Assembly: GCA_023419315.1 (NCBI GenBank)
Contig: JAEZYE010000055.1
Span: 1 to 17,155 of the forward strand
Reading direction: 5' to 3'
Source of the DNA: Pseudomonadota bacterium
Lineage (GTDB): Bacteria; Pseudomonadota; Gammaproteobacteria; Xanthomonadales; Xanthomonadaceae
Length of the DNA: 17,155 nt
Shown: one piece after another, positions 14,236 to 17,155 of the stretch
How positions within the stretch are numbered: the first letter of the stretch is position 1
How the letters are laid out: each line of letters starts with the position of its first letter
The notes under the pieces: generated by a model
Told to the model about the DNA's origin: nothing
Database searches by the model: none
What the model saw: the letters and a program-made list of their open reading frames with translations, nothing else
Position numbers and translations under genes: made by a program

Positions 14236-14241
14236 GATAAT
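14236..14241 (+). promoter_or_regulatory. Candidate -10 box upstream of queE
   Basis: GATAAT (5 of 6 to TATAAT) lies nine bases before the queE ATG, within the 74-base cpoB-queE gap. The predicted transcript would start about 2-3 bases before the ATG. No Shine-Dalgarno is present (GCCGCCGCC precedes the ATG), which fits a leaderless or nearly leaderless message. The -35 position reads GGGACG, a weak match. Confidence 0.45.
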
Positions 14242-14250
14242 GCCGCCGCC

Positions 14251-14925
14251 ATGAACGCTGTCCCCGTATCTGAAACCGTCCCCCAGGAACGCCTCAAGCT
14301 GACGGAAATCTTCCTGTCGCTGCAGGGCGAAGCCAATGCCGTCGGCTGGCCCACCGTATTCGTGCGACTGACCGGCTGTCCGTTGCGCTGCCAGTACTGC
14401 GATACCGAGTACGCCTTCTACGGGGGCGAATGGTGGGACATCGACGCGATTCTGGCCGAGGTCGCGCGGCTCGGTGTCCGCCACGTCTGCGTCACCGGCG
14501 GGGAACCGCTCTCGCAAAAGCGTTGCCTGGTCCTGCTTCGTCGGCTGTGTGACGCGGGCTATGACGTCTCGCTGGAGACGTCCGGCGCCCTGGACATCGG
14601 CGAGGTGGATCCACGGGTTTCCCGCGTCGTTGATTTGAAGACACCGGGCTCGCGCGAGATGGCACGCAACCGCATGGGAAACCTGTCGTTGCTGACACCG
14701 CATGATCAGGTCAAGTTCGTTCTGTGCAGCCGTGAAGACTACGAATGGGCCAGCGCCCTCGTGGCCGAGCATGAACTCGACAAGCGTTGCGACGTGCTGT
14801 TCTCGCCATCCAAATCCGAGCTCGACCCGCGTTCGCTCGCGGACTGGATCGTCGAAGACCGGCTTCCGGTCCGCTTCCAGATGCAGTTGCACAAGCTGCT
14901 GTGGAATGATGAGCCGGGCCGCTGA
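14251..14925 (+). CDS. queE: 7-carboxy-7-deazaguanine synthase QueE (radical SAM)
   Basis: Cytosolic radical-SAM enzyme that contracts 6-carboxy-tetrahydropterin to 7-carboxy-7-deazaguanine, the step before QueC in queuosine precursor synthesis. The protein has 224 residues. The EIFLSLQGEANAVGWPTVFVRLTGC stretch (from residue 19) leads into the cluster-binding CX3CX2C motif at Cys43, Cys47 and Cys50. The SAM-binding VTGGEPLSQ motif lies at about 78-86, and the LETSGALDIGEVDPRVSRVVDLKTPGS region is typical. The start ATG 14251 gives about 15 residues before the conserved LKLTEIFLSLQGE. queC follows after 66 bases. QueD, which makes the QueE substrate, is not in this window. Confidence 0.97.
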   Translation: MNAVPVSETVPQERLKLTEIFLSLQGEANAVGWPTVFVRLTGCPLRCQYCDTEYAFYGGEWWDIDAILAEVARLGVRHVCVTGGEPLSQKRCLVLLRRLCDAGYDVSLETSGALDIGEVDPRVSRVVDLKTPGSREMARNRMGNLSLLTPHDQVKFVLCSREDYEWASALVAEHELDKRCDVLFSPSKSELDPRSLADWIVEDRLPVRFQMQLHKLLWNDEPGR

Positions 14926-14931
14926 GCGGCC
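14917..14931 (+). other. Hairpin around the queE stop codon
   Basis: GGCCGC-TGA-GCGGCC forms a 6-bp GC stem whose three-base loop is exactly the queE stop codon. A TATGCT box (14934-14939) follows at once and could be a weak -10 for queC. No T-run follows the stem. The pairing may slow ribosome release or reduce read-through into queC. Confidence 0.4.
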
Positions 14932-14948
14932 GCTATGCTCGGCCCCGT

Positions 14949-14963
14949 CTGCGGAAGTCGCAG
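14949..14963 (+). other. Small hairpin in the queC leader
   Basis: CTGCG-GAAGT-CGCAG forms a 5-bp stem in the 66-base queE-queC gap. The queC start at 14992 lacks a clear Shine-Dalgarno. I compared the region with the small preQ1-I riboswitch layout (stem, C-rich loop, A-rich tail) and it does not fit, so I call it only a hairpin. Confidence 0.3.
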
Positions 14964-14991
14964 CCCCCTTCACTGATACGCCGTTTACCTC

Positions 14992-15657
14992 ATGAAAAAA
15001 GCCGTCGTCCTGCTCTCCGGTGGCATGGATTCCGCCGTCGTTGTCGCTATCGCGCGCGAACAGGGTTTTGCGGTCCATGCGCTCAGCGTGCGCTATGGGC
15101 AACGCCACACGTCCGAACTGGAAGCGGCCGAGCGCGTTGCGCGTGCGCTTGATGTGGCGGCCCACAAGACCGTCCATGTCGATCTGCGCAGCATCGGCGG
15201 CTCCGCGCTGACCGACGACATCGACGTTCCCGAAGCGGGCGGAGCCGGCATCCCCATCACGTACGTGCCGGCGCGCAACACCATCATGTTGTCGATTGCG
15301 CTCGGCTGGGCCGAGGTGCTGGGTGCGAGCGACATCTTCTGCGGCGTGAACGCCGTGGACTATTCCGGCTACCCGGATTGCCGCCCCGAATTCATCGCGG
15401 CGTTCGAGAACCTGGCCAACCTTGCCACCAAGGCAGGGGTCGAGGGCGCCGGATTGCGCATCCACGCGCCGCTCATGTCGATGGGCAAGGGCGACATCGT
15501 GCGGGAAGGCATGCGCCTGGGCGTGGATTTCGCGCTGACGGTGTCGTGCTATCAGGCCGATGAGCAAGGCCGCGCCTGCGGCCATTGCGACGCATGCCGC
15601 CTGCGCGCAGCCGGATTCGCCGAAGCGGACTGCGCCGATCCCACGCGCTACGCCTGA
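14992..15657 (+). CDS. queC: 7-cyano-7-deazaguanine (preQ0) synthase QueC
   Basis: ATP-dependent enzyme that converts 7-carboxy-7-deazaguanine to preQ0 with ammonia, feeding queuosine tRNA modification. The protein has 221 residues (E. coli 231). The PP-loop motif SGGMDS lies at 9-14. Conserved blocks are LSVRYGQRHTSELEAA (32-47), TYVPARNTIMLSIAL, CGVNAVDYSGYPDCRPEF and APLMSMGKGDIV. The four zinc ligands near the end are Cys186, Cys196, Cys199 and Cys202 (SCYQ and ACGHCDACR). No good Shine-Dalgarno precedes the ATG, but the MKKAVVLLSGGMDS start is canonical. It pairs with queE upstream. Its stop codon lies inside a hairpin that reaches into the promoter of the following tRNA-Lys gene. Confidence 0.98.
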   Translation: MKKAVVLLSGGMDSAVVVAIAREQGFAVHALSVRYGQRHTSELEAAERVARALDVAAHKTVHVDLRSIGGSALTDDIDVPEAGGAGIPITYVPARNTIMLSIALGWAEVLGASDIFCGVNAVDYSGYPDCRPEFIAAFENLANLATKAGVEGAGLRIHAPLMSMGKGDIVREGMRLGVDFALTVSCYQADEQGRACGHCDACRLRAAGFAEADCADPTRYA

Positions 15658-15676
15658 ACACCCGGTTTTTCAGGCG
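15651..15676 (+). terminator. Hairpin at the end of queC, probable terminator or attenuator
   Basis: CGCCTGAA (15651-15658) and TTCAGGCG (15669-15676) form a perfect 8-bp stem around a 10-base loop. The left arm holds the queC stop codon. The loop and right arm share a T5 run (15666-15670), but no T-run follows the stem, so it is not a textbook intrinsic terminator. The right arm overlaps the likely -35 of the tRNA promoter. Confidence 0.55.
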
Positions 15677-15695
15677 GCGTCCCATGCGGTAGAAT
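15667..15695 (+). promoter_or_regulatory. Promoter of tRNA-Lys
   Basis: TTTTCA (15667-15672, 4 of 6 to TTGACA) and TAGAAT (15690-15695, 5 of 6 to TATAAT) are separated by the ideal 17 bases. Transcription would begin near 15702. A GC-rich stretch follows the -10, as is common for stable-RNA promoters under stringent control. That last point is inference from known tRNA promoters. Confidence 0.7.
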
Positions 15696-15702
15696 TCGCA
15701 GC

Positions 15703-15717
15703 CCGGCGCAACGCCGG
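15703..15717 (+). other. 5' leader hairpin of the tRNA-Lys precursor
   Basis: CCGGCG-CAA-CGCCGG forms a 6-bp stem with a three-base loop, ending six bases before the first base of the mature tRNA. It would lie in the leader removed by RNase P. Confidence 0.45.
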
Positions 15718-15723
15718 CGCAAT

Positions 15724-15799
15724 GGGCCGTTAGCTCAGTCGGTAGAGCAGAAGACTTTTAATCTTTTGGTCGAAGGTTCGAATCCTTCACGGCCCACCA
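15724..15799 (+). tRNA. tRNA-Lys (anticodon UUU)
   Basis: A 76-base cloverleaf with encoded CCA. The acceptor stem is GGGCCGT/ACGGCCC with discriminator A (15796). The D arm is GCTC/GAGC. The anticodon stem is GAAGA/TCTTT (one G-U pair) around the loop CTTTTAA, with anticodon TTT at 15757-15759. The variable loop is TGGTC, and the T arm is GAAGG-TTCGAAT-CCTTC. It reads AAA and AAG codons. It follows queC, a position shared with Pseudomonas aeruginosa, where the equivalent gene is an integration site for genomic islands. Minus-strand open frames across it encode the familiar spurious EGFEPSTKR and KDSNLRP strings, which are antisense-tRNA artefacts. Confidence 0.98.
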
Positions 15800-16026
15800 T
15801 CGAATCAACGACTTGCGTCGAGAAAGCCGCAGTTTCGTTGGAAAACAAGTCGGATGTTTCACGACGAAACGCAGGCGGCACGGCATCCTTGCGACTTGCG
15901 CACGAAGATTTGACTGTTGTCCGTGGCGGCGGCTTCCGACCCAAAGCGGATATCCCATCCGCCAATACCACCTCGGTATCGCTCCTCTTTGTGACGGCGA
16001 CGACTGCTATGATTTAGAGTTGATCA
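15800..16026 (+). other. tRNA-Lys to orphan gene interval with inverted repeat and degenerate dispersed-repeat copy
   Basis: No gene is supported in these 227 bases, which are less GC-rich than the DNA to the left. An imperfect inverted repeat pairs GCCGCAGTTTCGT (15826-15838) with ACGAAACGCAGGCGGC (15864-15879); a competing smaller hairpin GTTTC-ACGAC-GAAAC lies at 15856-15870. Further right, CCAAAGCGGATAT (15941-15953) resembles, in reverse orientation, a sequence at 17015-17028. Near the end, TATGAT (16008-16013) and TAGAGT (16015-16020, six bases before the ATG) are -10-like boxes for the next gene. Confidence 0.5.
15941..15953 (-). repeat. Short dispersed-repeat remnant, copy 1
   Basis: Read on the minus strand this is ATATCCGCTTTGG. 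It matches ATGTCCGCTTCTGG at 17015-17028 with one substitution and one indel. The two copies lie in opposite orientation on either side of the orphan gene. The sequence resembles short GTCCGCTTT/AAAGCGGAC intergenic repeats that I recall from gammaproteobacterial genomes. Confidence 0.4.
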
Positions 16027-16923
16027 ATGAGCTATGACCTCCTCCTCAAGCCCCGCAGCGGCTTACTGGACCGTGCGACATTCCAGGCCCATTTCGCTCA
16101 GAACCCCTTGTTTGAAATCGGCGATGCCGGAGTGGCATATCAGAACGAAGATACGGGAACGTACTTCACTTTCGACTGGCACGACATTGACGCGATGCGA
16201 TCCGAAGAACCGGAGCCAGAACCGCTTTTCCCTATTTGGTTCAACCTCAACTTCTTCCGGCCATCAACCTTCGCACTGGAGGCGGCGCCGCATGTCACGG
16301 CGCTGGTTCGCGCACTCGACCTCGTTGTATGCGACCCACAAGCCCATGGCATGGGTGACGGCGACTTCAGCGTCGAAGGCTTCTTCGCCGGATGGAACGC
16401 CGGAAACGACTCGGCCATCAGCCAGATCATTGAGGAGCACGGGGTCGACGAGTGCGGCGGAATGCTCCCACGGTCAGAAATACATCGCACCTGGCGGTGG
16501 AATCTCGGCAGAGCACAACGACAAGCGGCGCTCGAGCAGCGCGGCATCGACCGCTTCGTTCCTAGGCGGATGTATGCGCGCGTGGATGGACGGGTGGCCA
16601 GCATGATCGTGTGGCCCGATGGCATACCGTTCGAATCCGCTTCGACGGATTATGTATTGGTGATTCGCGAAGCATTGGCGCCACGCGGCTTCCTGCGGCC
16701 CAAACCGGAAAAAGTGCTTGTTCCCTGGTCTGACCTGAGCGCCGTGATGGAGCGTCACGCCTCCTCGGACGCGGATGGGGTCATGGCCTTGAAATACGAT
16801 AGCGTCCCGCGGGACGTCGCAACCTTTGTCAGGAAGCTGCCCGCGCGCGTACCGGAGATCGAGCTATTAAGTCCCGATCGCGTGCTGGATGCCGAGTGCG
16901 CGCCATCATCGACGATGGGGTAA
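16027..16923 (+). CDS. Orphan protein of unknown function (MSYDLLLKPRSG start)
   Basis: A 298-residue protein I cannot assign to a named family. It begins MSYDLLLKPRSG, followed by a segment with the pattern YQNEDTGTYFTFDWHD (38-53). Proteins starting MSYDL with a similar N-E-D-T-G-x-Y-F-x-F stretch are, from memory, scattered singletons in many proteobacteria, some near contact-dependent or polymorphic toxin genes, but no toxin is seen here. Other visible blocks are EPEPEPLFPIWFNLNFFRPS, SVEGFFAGWNAGNDSA, RMYARVDGRVASMIVWPDGI and VLVPWSDLSAVMERH. There is no signal peptide or membrane helix, so it is probably cytosolic. Base composition is visibly less GC-rich than the housekeeping genes, with more A/T-ending codons, which suggests acquisition. 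An AGAG-containing sequence lies just before the ATG. It stands alone between tRNA-Lys and an IS30 end. Confidence 0.8.
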   Translation: MSYDLLLKPRSGLLDRATFQAHFAQNPLFEIGDAGVAYQNEDTGTYFTFDWHDIDAMRSEEPEPEPLFPIWFNLNFFRPSTFALEAAPHVTALVRALDLVVCDPQAHGMGDGDFSVEGFFAGWNAGNDSAISQIIEEHGVDECGGMLPRSEIHRTWRWNLGRAQRQAALEQRGIDRFVPRRMYARVDGRVASMIVWPDGIPFESASTDYVLVIREALAPRGFLRPKPEKVLVPWSDLSAVMERHASSDADGVMALKYDSVPRDVATFVRKLPARVPEIELLSPDRVLDAECAPSSTMG

Positions 16924-17014
16924 GGGCGTACAAGTAGAAGTGTGCGATTCCAGAGAGCTTCGCTTTCTCGGCTACGCTGGTTATGTTCAAGTCGGGCAGA
17001 AGGCGAGCTGACCC

Positions 17015-17028
17015 ATGTCCGCTTCTGG
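17015..17028 (+). repeat. Short dispersed-repeat remnant, copy 2
   Basis: ATGTCCGCTTCTGG, inverted relative to 15941-15953, lies between the orphan gene and the transposase fragment. It could also be part of the end of the insertion sequence; the IS terminal repeat could not be located, so both readings remain open. Confidence 0.4.
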
Positions 17029-17036
17029 CCTTGGAT

Positions 17037-17155
17037 TCAACCGATCGACGCAACAGTTTGTCGATATCGCTCTGCCGGTGTTTCGTAGCCGAGCGTCTTG
17101 CGTGGCCGCTCGTTGAGTTGGCGTGCCACGGCATCCAGCTTGGCCTGCGAGACAT
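17037..17155 (-). mobile_element. IS30-family transposase, C-terminal end (cut by window edge)
   Basis: The minus strand encodes 38 residues up to a TGA at 17037-17039, beginning VSQAKLDAVARQLNERPRK and continuing TLGYETPAERYRQTVASIG. The LNxRPRKTLGxxTPxE motif is the hallmark C-terminus of IS30-family transposases, which use an integrase-type DDE domain. Only the end is visible, so whether the element is intact or a relic cannot be told. No IS30 terminal inverted repeat or target duplication was recognised in the 113 bases between it and the orphan gene. A longer minus-strand frame over the same bases starting MSRRPSW is a shadow. Confidence 0.85.

Noticed and set aside
14934..14991. preQ1 riboswitch before queC
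   Set aside because: The stem-loop lacks the C-rich loop and A-rich tail arrangement of the preQ1-I class, and nothing matches preQ1-II.
15735..15971. Minus-strand open frames across tRNA-Lys encoding EGFEPSTKR and KDSNLRP strings
   Set aside because: These are the well-known spurious proteins produced by translating the antisense of a tRNA gene; the cloverleaf is complete on the plus strand.
16629..16638. GTTCGAATCC inside the orphan gene, identical to part of the tRNA-Lys T arm (15776-15785), considered as an att site
   Set aside because: Only 10 bases match exactly, flanking similarity needs gaps, and the copy lies in the middle of a coding region; chance is more likely than an attachment site.
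16829..17155. Minus-strand frame starting MSRRPSW over the right edge
   Set aside because: The third frame of the same strand encodes the recognisable IS30 transposase C-terminus, so this is a shadow.

Overview
The window is high-GC chromosomal DNA, almost all of it read from the + strand. Gene content and order point to a gammaproteobacterium of the Xanthomonadaceae/Lysobacteraceae (Xanthomonas-Stenotrophomonas-Lysobacter group). The clues are aspS - yebC - ruvC - ruvA - kup - ruvB - ybgC - tolQRAB - pal - cpoB - queE - queC - tRNA-Lys, a YebC with the MGRGPSIEARKNA N-terminus that I associate with xanthomonads, and TANAAT-like -10 boxes placed very close to start codons. Genus and species cannot be fixed from the sequence alone.

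Layout. (1) 1-3337: aspartyl-tRNA synthetase, a small protein with an extreme Asp/Glu-rich tail, a GNAT acetyltransferase two bases further on, then, after a cluster of palindromes, a serine alpha/beta hydrolase. (2) 3372-8557: the translation/regulatory factor yebC, then the Holliday-junction machinery ruvC, ruvA and ruvB, with the potassium transporter kup lying between ruvA and ruvB. RuvA and RuvB form the branch-migration motor and RuvC cuts the junction. (3) 8592-14176: a complete Tol-Pal cell-envelope cluster. It holds the thioesterase ybgC, the inner-membrane motor tolQ and tolR, the periplasm-spanning tolA, periplasmic tolB, the lipoprotein pal and the coordinator cpoB. These genes are tightly packed or overlapping (ATGA at ybgC/tolQ, 11 nt at tolR/tolA, 3 nt at pal/cpoB), with one larger gap before tolB. 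(4) 14251-15657: queE and queC, two steps of the 7-deazaguanine (queuosine precursor) pathway. (5) 15724-15799: tRNA-Lys(UUU). (6) 15800-17155: accessory DNA of visibly lower GC, with an orphan 298-aa protein and, on the minus strand at the window edge, the last 38 codons of an IS30-family transposase.

Most of the window is conserved housekeeping DNA. No CRISPR array, toxin, phage structural gene or complete defence system is visible. The part most likely to hold something new is the right end. The queC-tRNA-Lys junction is a known genomic-island integration site in Pseudomonas aeruginosa, and here it is followed directly by an orphan gene bracketed by short related repeats and an insertion-sequence end. 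Secondary points of interest are the acidic-tail protein after aspS, several genes that look leaderless (kup, ruvB, queE), a hairpin at the end of queC that overlaps the tRNA promoter, and the palindrome cluster between the acetyltransferase and the hydrolase.
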